Positions 27,393 to 37,244 of a stretch of 64,000 bases of DNA are shown in pieces. The position numbers were made by a program, and so were the translations under genes. Source of the stretch: Fibrella aquatilis (lineage in GTDB: Bacteria > Bacteroidota > Bacteroidia > Cytophagales > Spirosomataceae); contig NZ_JAFMYU010000026.1 of assembly GCF_017353255.1 (NCBI RefSeq), positions 24,400 through 88,399 of the forward strand, written 5' to 3'. Position 1 is the first letter of the stretch, and each line of letters opens with the position of its first letter. Under the pieces are notes generated by a model, which did no database searches, was not told the DNA's origin, and saw only the letters and a program-made list of their open reading frames with translations.

Positions 27393-27772
27393 GTTATTTA
27401 CCTCCTCGTTCACATTAAAATTGATGGCTGTGCGTATTGCCTAAAACAGCCTCAGTGCTGGTAGAAAGGGCATAAATGCCATTATTGGCAGAGGTCAATT
27501 TGTACTTAAGCAAATTTTAATGGCCGTTAGCGAATCTTTTTAAATCCAGCTGTCAGCAAAGAGCGTACGTACAAAATCTCAGATAAATTACTGAATTACA
27601 GCAAGTTAATTCGAGCGCCGTTTGTGGATACAGTCGACTGAACTGTATCTATACCTATAGGTAAAACTGAGTAAATACACTGGTAACGAACCCGTCTGAT
27701 TTATACCGAGAAAGGGTCATTCCAGTTGATGAGGATAGTTTTTAACCAATACAAACCAATCTCCTTTTACGT
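27393..27772. other. Intergenic region, 380 bases
   Basis: AT-richer than its surroundings. The only structure I see is an 8-bp inverted repeat with a 7-base loop (27627-27634 with 27642-27649, GATACAGT/ACTGTATC), which could be an operator for the downstream lipoprotein/DUF4331 genes. No small gene or clear promoter was found. Confidence 0.4.
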
Positions 27773-28234
27773 ATGAAAAAGAACGCTACTCTTGGGTGGG
27801 CGTTGCTATCGGCCTTGTTAGTGGGAACACTACTGGGCTGCACCGACCACCGAAACGCCTCACCATCGGTGCTGGCGCAAATCGCCCAGTCGTTCACGCT
27901 CCGATCCGCGGATGAGAACGGCGTGACCGTCTACACACGCGGCAGTACCAATAACATCAGGCCCGGCTACAGCAAATTTCTGCTCGACCTGAGTAAGCCA
28001 CCTATGGCTACCTACCGCGAGTTCGACGCTAACACGTTTGTAGCCAGCAGCTGGCAGGTTATTGACGACAAGCGGCTGATCCTCAATGGACTTACGCCCC
28101 AGCCGTCGGGCACGAACGGGACCCTGGAATTTGCCATCGTCTCAATTTCGGCTACTGAACTGGTGCTTACAACGGCCACCGTCAGCCAGAAAACGGGTGG
28201 CCTCACCAACCGGTATACCCTGACCACACGGTAA
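27773..28234 (+). CDS. Small lipoprotein of unknown function
   Basis: 153 residues. MKKNATLGWALLSALLVGTL is followed by the lipobox LLGC, so the mature protein is a lipid-anchored protein starting at Cys. The rest is likely a beta-rich domain (FTLRSADENGVTVYTRG, SSWQVIDDKRLILNGLTP, LEFAIVSISATELVLTTATV) that resembles small lipocalin-like proteins of Bacteroidota. No named family recognised. It is 44 bases upstream of the first DUF4331 gene and may share its transcript. Confidence 0.75.
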   Translation: MKKNATLGWALLSALLVGTLLGCTDHRNASPSVLAQIAQSFTLRSADENGVTVYTRGSTNNIRPGYSKFLLDLSKPPMATYREFDANTFVASSWQVIDDKRLILNGLTPQPSGTNGTLEFAIVSISATELVLTTATVSQKTGGLTNRYTLTTR

Positions 28235-28278
28235 ACTGCTCTGTTCCGTTTTTCAACTCACTCTATTTCGTTTTACTC

Positions 28279-30024
28279 ATGAACCGACTATACCCATTGC
28301 TACTGCGGGGACTGTTTGCGCTGTTCCTCCTGTTGCGCATCGTCAGCCTCAGTCTGGCGTCGAGCCACCGCGAGGCTCCCCTGATTTCTAACGACCCCCT
28401 GGCCGACAATACCGATGTGTATGCTTTCAAAAGCCCGGATGATCCGAACATGATCACCCTGATTGCGAATTACATACCGTTCGAACTGCCCGAAGGTGGC
28501 CCTAACTACTACAGTTTCGGCCCCAACATCCGCTACGAGATTCACATCAAGAACAGGACAACAACTACCGGCGACGACATTACGTACCGGTTCACGTTCT
28601 CGAATACCAACGAAGACCCGACTACGTTTTTCAACATCCGGCTGGGTAAGCAGAACCTGAAAACCACCTACGTCTGCGAGAAAAGCACCAACGGGGGTGT
28701 ATCCTTCACCACCATCGTGGCCACGGGCGTGGTACCACCGGCCAACATCGGTCCCCGCTCTATTGAAGACCCCACGCTGGGGTTGAAGGCAGCCTCCTAC
28801 GATGCCCTGGCACAAGCGGCCATCGCCACGGCCACTACCGGCGAAAAAGTCTTCTGCGGCCCCTCCGACGATCCCTTCTTTGTCGATCTGGCCGGTGCCT
28901 TCGACGTGGGTAACTTCCGCCCGGAGGGCAACGTGACCAACGCCCCCAAAGACGGCCTGGCGCGGTTTAACGTGCACTCTATTGCCCTGAAAATTCCGGT
29001 AAACCTGTTGCAGAAAGACGGCAAGACCGTGGCACAGGCGGCCAATATTCTCGACGGTGATTTTGTCATCGGCGTGTGGGCATCGGCTAGTCGGCGGCAG
29101 ATCAAAACGCTGGATGCCAACGGTGCCGCGGCGTTTTCGGGCAACTGGGTACAGGTGTCGCGGCTGGGGATGCCCCTGGTCAACGAGGCCATTATTCCGG
29201 TGGGCATGAAAGACAAGTGGAACGCCACCATGCCCAACAACGATCTCCAGTTTGCCCAGTACTTCTCGAACCCTGAGCTGGCGCTTTACATGGACGACTC
29301 GCAGTTTGGTGGGGCGGTGCCCTCTATGAAAGCCCTGCGTATTCAGCAAAACTCGCTGGGTTCGTTTGATTTTCGGAATCAGAAAGCAGGCTTGTTTGGT
29401 CTGAAAAATTCGGCTGCGGTAGCCGGTACGGCCCTGGCCGAAGCGGCTTTTGGCGGGGTGTTACTCCCCAACGGAACCAGCCCCCGCGCCGTAGATATTC
29501 TGCCCATTTTCTACACGGGCGTGCCCAACCTGGCTCCGTACCAGCTGGCTACGGGCAAGAACAACAACCCGCTGGCTGCTGGTAAGCCGTTCATTAACAA
29601 CTTCCTGCCCACGCTGGGTGATATGTTGCGCTTGAACATGGCCGTGCCCGCTACCCCCCGCAACGACCCCAAGTTTAGTTCCCTGGGGCTGGTGGGTGCC
29701 GCCGTGTTGGGCCTGACCGATCCCGCTTACAACGGCTCGACGACGCTTCAGATGATCCCGAACATGGATGGGTTTCCGAATGGTCGTCGCCTGGAAGATG
29801 ACGTGACTACTATTGAGCTACAGGCAGTATCGGGTGTGGTGCTCGCGGCTATCGGCCTCTTCTACGACGATGCCACCACGGTGAAGCCGGTGTCGGCCAA
29901 GCTGGTTAATGTGCTGAGCTTCAACGCCGGGCCAACCAAAAACGACACCACCTTCCGGGCTGGATTCCCCTACGTGCAAATTCCGTGGAGGGGTACCAAC
30001 TACACGCCGAAAGCCAGATTCTGA
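28279..30024 (+). CDS. DUF4331 family secreted protein (first copy, no sorting tail)
   Basis: 581 residues. Signal peptide ends near LSLA; mature start SSHREAPLISNDPLADN, a DUF4331 hallmark. The family is a secreted beta-propeller-like domain of unknown activity. The protein ends at YTPKARF without any T9SS C-terminal domain, unlike its neighbour, so it is probably periplasmic or released rather than T9SS-sorted. It shares long nearly identical stretches with the next gene, for instance TALAEAAFGGVLLPN and RLEDDVTTIELQAV, and gaps between the genes are short (18 bases), so the two arose by tandem duplication. The neighbours are a TPR lipoprotein and a TonB receptor in the same direction. Confidence 0.85.
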   Translation: MNRLYPLLLRGLFALFLLLRIVSLSLASSHREAPLISNDPLADNTDVYAFKSPDDPNMITLIANYIPFELPEGGPNYYSFGPNIRYEIHIKNRTTTTGDDITYRFTFSNTNEDPTTFFNIRLGKQNLKTTYVCEKSTNGGVSFTTIVATGVVPPANIGPRSIEDPTLGLKAASYDALAQAAIATATTGEKVFCGPSDDPFFVDLAGAFDVGNFRPEGNVTNAPKDGLARFNVHSIALKIPVNLLQKDGKTVAQAANILDGDFVIGVWASASRRQIKTLDANGAAAFSGNWVQVSRLGMPLVNEAIIPVGMKDKWNATMPNNDLQFAQYFSNPELALYMDDSQFGGAVPSMKALRIQQNSLGSFDFRNQKAGLFGLKNSAAVAGTALAEAAFGGVLLPNGTSPRAVDILPIFYTGVPNLAPYQLATGKNNNPLAAGKPFINNFLPTLGDMLRLNMAVPATPRNDPKFSSLGLVGAAVLGLTDPAYNGSTTLQMIPNMDGFPNGRRLEDDVTTIELQAVSGVVLAAIGLFYDDATTVKPVSAKLVNVLSFNAGPTKNDTTFRAGFPYVQIPWRGTNYTPKARF

Positions 30025-30042
30025 TCCCTCACTGTTACAATT

Positions 30043-32079
30043 ATGAACAAGATGAACCGTCTTTTATACCTGATGGCAGTGGTGGCAATGGGTTGCCTTC
30101 GCCCATCACTGACCCTGGCGTCGTCGCACCGCGAAGCGCCCCTGATTTCCAATGACCCCCTGGCCGACAACACCGACGTGTATGCCTTCAAAAGCCCGGT
30201 CAATGCGGAAAACATTGTGCTCATTGCCAACTACATCCCGTTTGAACACCCCGCTGGTGGCCCAAACTGGTACACGTTTGGCGAGAACATCCGCTACGAA
30301 ATCCACGTAGATAACAACACCGCCACCAAAGGCGACGATATCATCTACCGGTTTACGTTTACGACCACCAACCAGGACCCAACCACGTTTTTCAACATCC
30401 GGCTGGGCAAGCAGAACCAGAAGACCACGTACATCTGCGAAAAGAGCACGAACGGCGGCGGCAGCTTTGCCACCATCATTGCCAACGGTGTAGTACCGGC
30501 CAACAACATCGGTCCCCGGTCTATCGAGAACAAGACGGTGGGTCTGGGTGCGGCTTCGTATGATGCGCTGGCCCAACAGGCCATTACTACGGCCAGCACC
30601 GGCGAGAAGATTTTCTGCGGCCCGTCTGATGATCCGTTCTTTGTGGACCTCGGCGGCGCGTTCGACGTGGGCGGTTTCCGGTCGGCAGCAACGGCGCGTG
30701 ACGGACTGGCTAAGCTCAACTGCCATTCTATCGTGATCGAAGTGCCCGTGTCGATGTTACAGAAAGGCAACAAGACGGTGGCGCAGGCGGCTAACATTCT
30801 GGATGCCGACTACGTGATTGGCGTATGGGCGTCGGCAAGTCGCCCGGCCATTACCACGCTGAGCACCGACGGCACCGCCTCGATGGTGTCGGGCAACTGG
30901 ATTCAGGTGTCGCGGCTGGGTATGCCGCTGGTGAATGAGGCCATCATTCCCATTGGCATGAAAGACAAGTGGAACGCCTCAGCTCCCTATGACGACGTGC
31001 AGTTTGCCCAGTATTTCAGCAACCCTGAGCTGGCCCTGTACATGGACGATTCACAGTTTGGCGGGGCCGTACCGGGGCTTTCTGCCCTGCGCATTCAGAC
31101 CAAATCGCTTGGTTCGTTCGATTTTCGGAACACCAAGTCGGGTCTTTTTTCGCTCAAAGGCACCCCTGCCGTGGCGGGTACGGCCCTGGCCGAAGCGGCT
31201 TTTGGCGGGGTGTTACTCCCTAATGCCACCAGCCCCCGCGCCGTAGATATCCTGCCCATTTTCTACACAGGTGTACCCAACCTGGCTCCGTACCAGCTGG
31301 CTACAGGCAAAAATGGCAACCCGCTGGCGGTTGGTAAGCCGTTCATTAACAACTTCTTACCCACACTGGGCGATATGTTGCGCTTGAATATGGCCGTGCC
31401 CGCTACCCCCCGTAACGACCCCAAGTTCAGCTCGCTGGGTATTGTGCAGGCGGCCGTGTTGGGTCTGACCGATCCGCTTTACAACGGCTCGACGACGCTT
31501 CAGATGATCCCGAACATGGACGGTTTCCCCAATGGTCGCCGCCTGGAAGATGACGTGACCACCATTGAGCTACAGGCCGTGGGCGGCGTAGCCCTGGCAG
31601 CCATCGGGCTTTTTTATGACGATTATACGACAGCATCGCCCAGCCCGGTTACGCCCAAGCTGGTAAGCACCCTGACGTTCAACGGCGGCGTGACTAAAAA
31701 CGACACCACGTTCAAGGCCAATTTCCCGTACCTGCAAAGCCCCTGGCGCGGTTTCAACGGCCCCGGCTACGAAGGCCCATCGGTGATTACGGCGGTAGAA
31801 CCAACCATCCTGAAAACGCCCGAAGCCGTGATGGTGGCCGGTCCGAACCCGTTCCAATCGTCGGTGTCGCTGCGCTACAAACTGACCATCGACGGCAATG
31901 TGGTGATCAAATTGGTGGGTAGCAACGGCCGCCAAATTGACCTGCTCGACCAGGGGTATCAGACTGCTGGTAGCTATACCGTACACTGGAATGGCAGCCA
32001 ACTGGCTCCCCAGCTGTGCCTGGCTACATTGTCGGTCAATGACAAGCCGTATACGACGGTGAAGCTGTTGAAACATTAG
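30043..32079 (+). CDS. DUF4331 family secreted protein with T9SS type A tail (second copy)
   Basis: 678 residues. Signal peptide ends near LTLA; the mature domain again begins SSHREAPLISNDPLADN. The DUF4331 region ends near residue 575. From about 595 (AVMVAGPNPFQSSVSLRYKL) to the end (YTTVKLLKH) is a T9SS type A sorting domain, so this copy is predicted to be exported and surface-attached by the type IX system. Its core closely matches the upstream copy at protein and DNA level in the last two thirds. The pair thus offers one domain in two locations. A 27-bp-arm hairpin follows. Confidence 0.87.
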   Translation: MNKMNRLLYLMAVVAMGCLRPSLTLASSHREAPLISNDPLADNTDVYAFKSPVNAENIVLIANYIPFEHPAGGPNWYTFGENIRYEIHVDNNTATKGDDIIYRFTFTTTNQDPTTFFNIRLGKQNQKTTYICEKSTNGGGSFATIIANGVVPANNIGPRSIENKTVGLGAASYDALAQQAITTASTGEKIFCGPSDDPFFVDLGGAFDVGGFRSAATARDGLAKLNCHSIVIEVPVSMLQKGNKTVAQAANILDADYVIGVWASASRPAITTLSTDGTASMVSGNWIQVSRLGMPLVNEAIIPIGMKDKWNASAPYDDVQFAQYFSNPELALYMDDSQFGGAVPGLSALRIQTKSLGSFDFRNTKSGLFSLKGTPAVAGTALAEAAFGGVLLPNATSPRAVDILPIFYTGVPNLAPYQLATGKNGNPLAVGKPFINNFLPTLGDMLRLNMAVPATPRNDPKFSSLGIVQAAVLGLTDPLYNGSTTLQMIPNMDGFPNGRRLEDDVTTIELQAVGGVALAAIGLFYDDYTTASPSPVTPKLVSTLTFNGGVTKNDTTFKANFPYLQSPWRGFNGPGYEGPSVITAVEPTILKTPEAVMVAGPNPFQSSVSLRYKLTIDGNVVIKLVGSNGRQIDLLDQGYQTAGSYTVHWNGSQLAPQLCLATLSVNDKPYTTVKLLKH

Positions 32080-32088
32080 AAAAATAGG

Positions 32089-32150
32089 TTAGTGGTTTGC
32101 GCTAGTGTGCGGCTTACAGCGCGAAGCCGCACACTAACGCAAACCGCTAA
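32089..32150 (+). repeat. Hairpin with 27-base arms after the second DUF4331 gene
   Basis: Arms 32089-32115 and 32124-32150 are reverse complements except for two positions, around an 8-base loop. Core GTGTGCGGCTT. It ends 17 bases before the next start codon, so on the transcript it would be a strong stem between two genes of the same direction. Confidence 0.85.
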
Positions 32151-32167
32151 AACTCCCTATTCCCCCC

Positions 32168-33448
32168 ATGAAATACATCATCCTCACTCTACTCATAATC
32201 GCCTGTTTATCAAGCTGTAACCAGGCTAAAAAAGACAGCACAGCGCAGGTAACGCGCAGCTATGACATGCCCGCCCTGTATGAGCGGACGGGCGAGCTGG
32301 CGGGTGCCGCCGAATGGCCCCGCACGAAGGAGAAAGTGGCCGAGCTGACGAAAAAGATCAAAAAAGACCCATCCGATGTGAAGTCGCGGTTGCAGATGGT
32401 CACGATCTATTTGTCAGAGGCGCGCATCACTGGCGAACACCCGTACTACTACCCCGCCATTCTTCAAATGCTGGACGGGGTGCTGGCCATAGACCCCAAA
32501 AACTTCGAGGCCACTACCTTTAAGGCATCGGTGAAAATGTCGCAACACCAGTTTGCCGAGGCGCGTACGATAGCCATGGCCGCACAGCAAATAAACCCCG
32601 ATAATGCCTACGTCTATGGCGTATTGGTAGATGCCAACGTGGAACTGGGTAATTACGAAGAGGCCGTGGCGATGTCGGACAAGATGCAGCAGTTGAAGCC
32701 GTCGCTGGAGTCGTATTCGCGGGCCTCATACCTCCGCGAGATCTACGGCGACTATCCCGGCGCTATCGAGGCAATGAAGCTGGCCGTACAGGCGGGATTG
32801 CCTGGTTCCGAGCCACAATGCTGGAGCAAACATACGTTGGGGCATCTCTACGAAACCACCGGCCAACTGGCCAAAGCCGATGAGCAATATACCGGCATTC
32901 TGAGCATGAGGCCCAGCTACGCGTTTGCGTTGCGGGGCAAGGCGCAGGTGTACAAAGAACAAAAGCAGTACGACAAGGCCTTGACCGAACTCGACAAAGC
33001 GGCTAAGATTATGCCCGAATTTTCGTTCCACGAAGAGATGGCCGGGATCTACGCTTTGCAGGGAGAGGCCGAAAAAGCCAAAGCTAAATACGCCGACGTG
33101 GTGACCATGCTGGGCGACGATGCCCGGTCGGGCCACGTGGTCGACCTGGAGTTATGCAAGCTCTACGCCCGCACTGGTCAGCTCGATTCGGCCATGGTGT
33201 ATGGGCAGCGCGAGTATGCCAAACGGCCCAAAAATATCGACGTAAACCATGCCCTGGCCTGGGTATATTTCAAGCAAAACAACCCCAAAAAAGCCCACGA
33301 GCATATGCAGGTGGCCTTGCGCACAGGTAGCAAAGACCCAGAGTTGTTGCAACAGGCCGGTGCCATTGAACTAGCCCTGGGTAACGCTGGTCAGGGTAAT
33401 AAGCTCATGGCGGAGGCCCGCAAAACGAACCCTAAATTTGTGTTGTAG
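32168..33448 (+). CDS. TPR repeat lipoprotein
   Basis: 426 residues. MKYIILTLLIIACLSSC is a lipoprotein signal with lipobox LSSC. TPR-like helices run through the protein: AEARTIAMAAQQINPDNAYV, VLVDANVELGNYEEAVAMSD, TLGHLYETTGQLAKADEQYT, ELDKAAKIMPEFSFHEEMAG and HALAWVYFKQNNPKKAHEHM. It is probably anchored in the outer or inner membrane facing the periplasm. DUF4331 - TPR lipoprotein - TonB receptor is a recurring order in Bacteroidota (from memory), suggesting a common uptake or surface system. Confidence 0.85.
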   Translation: MKYIILTLLIIACLSSCNQAKKDSTAQVTRSYDMPALYERTGELAGAAEWPRTKEKVAELTKKIKKDPSDVKSRLQMVTIYLSEARITGEHPYYYPAILQMLDGVLAIDPKNFEATTFKASVKMSQHQFAEARTIAMAAQQINPDNAYVYGVLVDANVELGNYEEAVAMSDKMQQLKPSLESYSRASYLREIYGDYPGAIEAMKLAVQAGLPGSEPQCWSKHTLGHLYETTGQLAKADEQYTGILSMRPSYAFALRGKAQVYKEQKQYDKALTELDKAAKIMPEFSFHEEMAGIYALQGEAEKAKAKYADVVTMLGDDARSGHVVDLELCKLYARTGQLDSAMVYGQREYAKRPKNIDVNHALAWVYFKQNNPKKAHEHMQVALRTGSKDPELLQQAGAIELALGNAGQGNKLMAEARKTNPKFVL

Positions 33449-33452
33449 GACG

Positions 33453-33488
33453 TTATCCCGCAGGTATTCAACAGCGCAGCGTCGGTAG
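33453..33488 (+). repeat. Dispersed REP-like unit (copy 1)
   Basis: 36 bases, TTATCCCGCAGG to GCGTCGGTAG, matching 31 of 36 bases with the unit at 42010-42045. The AGCGCAGCGTCGGTAG part also occurs inverted at 42148-42163. It lies between the TPR gene and the TonB receptor gene. Confidence 0.75.
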
Positions 33489-33524
33489 TAGATTTTTATC
33501 TTAACGCGGTCTACCAACACCGTT

Positions 33525-35783
33525 ATGAAGCCATTTTTCCTGTTCTTTTTGCTAATCACGACCAACGCATTTGCGCACCTGGGTAAGCTGGCGGGGGTGG
33601 TGTATGACCCGCTCACGAGGCTGCCACTGGCTGGTGTGACGGTGCAACTGACCGAGCCGGGCCGGGCTACCCAGACCAACGAACTGGGTCAGTATCAGTT
33701 CGATAAGCTCGTGCCGGGGTCGTATCACCTCACGCTGTCGCATGTGGGGTTTGCCGCGCAAACGGTGGTTGTTCTCGTGCAGGACGACCAGACCACGACG
33801 GTGAAAACGGGGCTTGTCAACGCACCGCTGGAACTAAGTGAAGTGGTGATCTCGTCGCCCCGTTCCCACGATCAGCAACTCATCAGCAGCCTCGACATCA
33901 AGGTGCGGCCCATTACCAATTCGCAGGAGATTTTGCGGCTCGTGCCGGGGCTGTTCATCGGTCAGCACGCGGGTGGGGGCAAGGCCGAACAGATCTTTCT
34001 GCGTGGGTTCGACCTCGACCATGGTACCGATATCCGGCTCACCGTCGATGGGATGCCCGTCAACATGGTGTCGCACGCACACGGGCAGGGCTACGCCGAT
34101 CTGCACTTCGTAATTCCGGAACTGGTGGAGGGCGTCGACTTCAAGAAAGGGCCATACCAGGCTGACAAGGGCAATTTAACCACCGCTGGCTGGGTCGATT
34201 TTCGCACCCGCACGGCGCTCGACAAAAGCTTTGTGAAGCTCGAAACGGGGCAGTACGACACCTACCGGACCGTGGCGGGTATCGACCTGCTGGGCGCAAA
34301 AGGCCGGGCCACCAACCAGTCGGCTTACCTGGCTTCGGAATATTCCTACACCAATTCCTACTTCGACAACCCGCAGCGGTTCAGGCGGCTGAACATAGTG
34401 GGGAAGTACCACGGCCACCTGGGCGCCAATACCAACCTGACCCTGACCGGCTCTACGTTCTACAGCAAATGGAACCACTCCGGTCAGATTCCCGACCGGG
34501 CCGTTGAATCGGGACTGACCGATTTCTTTGGCTCCATAGACCCCACCGAAGGCGGCGAAACGAGCCGCACTAACGTCAACGCCCAACTGGTGACCGTTAC
34601 GCCGCGTAACCATGTGATTAAGCATCAGTTGTACTACAGTAATTATAATTTTGAACTGTATTCCAACTTCACATTCTTCAAAGAAGACACCCTCAACGGC
34701 GACCAGATTCGGCAGAAAGAAGCACGCAATCTGTTTGGCTATACCAGCAGCTATTCCACCCAGACCAATGTGGGCCGCACCATTTGGACTACTACCATGG
34801 GCGTGCAATACCGGCAGGACATGACCAGGGGCACCGAACTGTCGCACACCAAAGACAGGGTGATCACGCTGGAACAGAAAAACTACGGGAACATCAACGA
34901 AATCAACGCCGCTGCCTATGTGGACGAACTGGTGCAGCTCACGGACCGCGTCACGGTCAACGCCGGACTGCGGGTCGATTATTTTCGGAGCCAGTACGAA
35001 GACCTGCTGGCCCTGCCCCTGACCAAACAGCACGCCGATGCGGCCATCGTGTCGCCCAAATTGAACCTCTACTACACGGCCAACCCCCGGTTGCAACTCT
35101 ACCTCAACACGGGTAAGGGCTTCCACTCCAACGATGCGCGGGTGGTGGTGCCGCAGGGGGGCAGGCAAATCCTGCCAGCGGCCTATGGGTCCGATCTAGG
35201 TCTGATCGTCAAGCCGTTACCAAAGTTGCTCATCAACGCCGCCGCCTGGTATTTATGGTTGGCGCAGGAGTTTGTGTTTGTGGGCGACGAGAACGTGGTG
35301 GAGCCAAGCGGGCGGTCGCGGCGGTATGGCGTAGACGTGTCGGCGCGATACCAACTCACCCGCCACCTCTTCGCCGACCTCGATCTTAACACCGCCACGC
35401 CCCGCGCCATTGGCGAGGAAGCGGGCAAAAACTATCTCCCACTGGCCCCAACCTTTACCTCCACAGGCGGCCTTTCGCTCCGAACCGAAACCGGATTCAG
35501 TGGCTCATTGCGTTACCGCTACATCGCCGACCGGCCCGCCAACGAGGATAATAGCATTGTTGCAAAAGGCTATTGCGTGACTGATTTGCAGGCCAACTAC
35601 ACCCGCAAGGCTTACGCGCTGGGCCTGTCGGTGCAGAACCTGTTCAACGTGCGCTGGAAAGAAACGCAGTTCGCCACTGAGAGCCGGTTGCGGGGCGAGG
35701 CGGCCCCCGTGACGGAAATCTGCTTCACGCCCGGCACCCCCTTCTTCGCCCGCTTAAACCTGACGTACTTTTTTGGTCATTAG
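33525..35783 (+). CDS. TonB-dependent receptor
   Basis: 752 residues, complete. Signal peptide ends at NAFA. A carboxypeptidase-regulatory-like domain covers about 20-105 (GKLAGVVYDPLTRLPLAGVT), then the plug (about 110-240) with LRGFDLDHGTDIRLTVDGMP, VSHAHGQGYADLHFVIPEL and GPYQADKGNLTTAGWVDFRT, then a 22-strand barrel ending in the terminal aromatic strand (FARLNLTYFFGH). The HGTDI/HAHGQGYADLHF form is a distinct receptor subfamily; its ligand is not known to me. The gene follows the DUF4331 and TPR genes in one direction and may be their uptake partner. Its stop codon lies inside a palindrome. Confidence 0.9.
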   Translation: MKPFFLFFLLITTNAFAHLGKLAGVVYDPLTRLPLAGVTVQLTEPGRATQTNELGQYQFDKLVPGSYHLTLSHVGFAAQTVVVLVQDDQTTTVKTGLVNAPLELSEVVISSPRSHDQQLISSLDIKVRPITNSQEILRLVPGLFIGQHAGGGKAEQIFLRGFDLDHGTDIRLTVDGMPVNMVSHAHGQGYADLHFVIPELVEGVDFKKGPYQADKGNLTTAGWVDFRTRTALDKSFVKLETGQYDTYRTVAGIDLLGAKGRATNQSAYLASEYSYTNSYFDNPQRFRRLNIVGKYHGHLGANTNLTLTGSTFYSKWNHSGQIPDRAVESGLTDFFGSIDPTEGGETSRTNVNAQLVTVTPRNHVIKHQLYYSNYNFELYSNFTFFKEDTLNGDQIRQKEARNLFGYTSSYSTQTNVGRTIWTTTMGVQYRQDMTRGTELSHTKDRVITLEQKNYGNINEINAAAYVDELVQLTDRVTVNAGLRVDYFRSQYEDLLALPLTKQHADAAIVSPKLNLYYTANPRLQLYLNTGKGFHSNDARVVVPQGGRQILPAAYGSDLGLIVKPLPKLLINAAAWYLWLAQEFVFVGDENVVEPSGRSRRYGVDVSARYQLTRHLFADLDLNTATPRAIGEEAGKNYLPLAPTFTSTGGLSLRTETGFSGSLRYRYIADRPANEDNSIVAKGYCVTDLQANYTRKAYALGLSVQNLFNVRWKETQFATESRLRGEAAPVTEICFTPGTPFFARLNLTYFFGH

Positions 35784-35800
35784 CTGCGCAGCTAATGACC
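35775..35800. repeat. Perfect 26-bp palindrome over the receptor stop codon
   Basis: GGTCATTAGCTGC followed directly by its reverse complement, no loop. It includes the TonB receptor stop codon and lies between convergent genes. The GGTCATT unit recalls the repeat at 23812-23870. Confidence 0.8.
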
Positions 35801-35810
35801 AATGGCCTTC

Positions 35811-37244
35811 TCATTGCCAGCCGCCGCCTAGTGCGCGGTAGGTATCGACCTGGGCGTGGAACTGCTGCATCCGGGTGTCGATCAGCTCCATCCGGGCTTC
35901 CAGCACGTCGCGTTGCGTGAGTAGTACTTCCATGTAATCGGCTCTAGCAGAGGTAAATAACTTAAGCGATATACCCGTCGACTGGGTAAGCGCCTGCACC
36001 TGATTGTTCTTCTGAACATACTTCTGGCCCAGGTTATCCATGTTCGACAGCTGGTTAAGCACTTCGATATAGGCGTTCAGCACCGTTCGTTCGTAGGCAT
36101 AAACGGCCTGAATCTGCCGGGAATTGGCGCTTTTGTAGGTGGCCGTAATGGCGTTTTTGTTAATGACCGGACCTGCTAACCCACCCAGCAACGACGCCGC
36201 CAGCGATTCGGGGGCAGACACCAGATAGAGCGGGTTGTAGGCTATGAAACCCAAAAACGCCGATACTGTGAGCGACGGATAAAAGTTAGCCTTGGCCACG
36301 GTCACGTCCAGTTTAGCGGCTTGTAGCGCTAACTCAGCCTGTTTAATATCGGGCCGGTTGGCCAATAATTGCGTTGGCAGACCCGGATTGATTTTAGCCG
36401 GAATCAACTCACTGAAACGCGCCGAATTTCGCTGAACATGTTGCGGATAACGGCCCACCAGAAAATTAATTCGGTTTTCGGTTTCTATAATCTGTTGCTG
36501 AATTTCGAATTGAAGACTTTGCGTTTTAAATACTTCGGCCTCAAACCGGCGCACGGCCAGTTCGGTCACCTTAGCGGCTTCTTTTTCCTGCTTCGTAATC
36601 GATAATGCATTATTAAGAATCACAATGTTATTCTTAATAATAGTCAATTGATTATCATAAGCCATTAATGAATAATAATTATTGGCAATATCAGCTACCA
36701 GATTCGTTACCTGGAAATTTTTTCCTTCTACCGAAGCCAGGTAAGTGTAAATGGCCGATTTTTTAGCGTTCCGCAGCTTGCGCCAGATGTCTATCTCCCA
36801 ACTCACGGTGGGGCCAAACGACAGGTTCGGCAGAATGTCGGGCGTAGCCACGCCGGGGCGTATTTCGGTGGCGGCATCGGCGGCTCCCTGACTCGTGTAG
36901 CGTGACACTTTATCAATACCGGCGGCTCCGCCCAGCGTAACGAAGGGCTTGTAGGCACCACTCCGGGCCAGCACTTCGTTGTTGGCTACCTGAATGTCCT
37001 GCAACGTGATGTTCAGGTCCTGATTATTATACAGGGCCGTGTCGATCAGGGCCGTTAGGTTGGGGTCTGTAAAGTACTGCCGCCAGGTTAATTTGCCCGT
37101 ATTAGTCGAATCCTGCACGGCATAAAAACTGGCTGGCACTGACTTATTCTCTGTTTTCTGCACCAGCCGGGGCACGGTGCAGGCGGCAAAGGACAGGGCT
37201 ATGAGCGTGGACCCGGTCCAGCTACCCACTTGTTTACTGTTCAT
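35811..37244 (-). CDS. RND efflux outer-membrane factor (TolC/NodT family lipoprotein)
   Basis: 477 residues from ATG 37242-37244 (MNSKQVGSWTGSTLIALS); an ATG three codons upstream is possible. The lipobox AAC places a lipidated Cys near residue 21. Two outer-membrane-factor repeats are present, each with long coiled-coil helices (about 60-240 and 260-460): LNITLQDIQVANNEVLARSG, LLANRPDIKQAELALQAAKL, ANFYPSLTVSAFLGF and YMEVLLTQRDVLEARMELID. It forms the outer-membrane channel for the pump encoded just upstream. It overlaps the pump gene's end, so translation is coupled. Confidence 0.92.
   Translation of the reverse strand: MNSKQVGSWTGSTLIALSFAACTVPRLVQKTENKSVPASFYAVQDSTNTGKLTWRQYFTDPNLTALIDTALYNNQDLNITLQDIQVANNEVLARSGAYKPFVTLGGAAGIDKVSRYTSQGAADAATEIRPGVATPDILPNLSFGPTVSWEIDIWRKLRNAKKSAIYTYLASVEGKNFQVTNLVADIANNYYSLMAYDNQLTIIKNNIVILNNALSITKQEKEAAKVTELAVRRFEAEVFKTQSLQFEIQQQIIETENRINFLVGRYPQHVQRNSARFSELIPAKINPGLPTQLLANRPDIKQAELALQAAKLDVTVAKANFYPSLTVSAFLGFIAYNPLYLVSAPESLAASLLGGLAGPVINKNAITATYKSANSRQIQAVYAYERTVLNAYIEVLNQLSNMDNLGQKYVQKNNQVQALTQSTGISLKLFTSARADYMEVLLTQRDVLEARMELIDTRMQQFHAQVDTYRALGGGWQ

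Noticed and set aside
28300..29349. A 349-codon open frame opposite the first DUF4331 gene
   Set aside because: Antisense shadow; the plus strand has a recognised family with signal peptide.
34176..35168. A 330-codon open frame opposite the TonB receptor
   Set aside because: Antisense shadow in GC-rich coding DNA; no domain and no start context.
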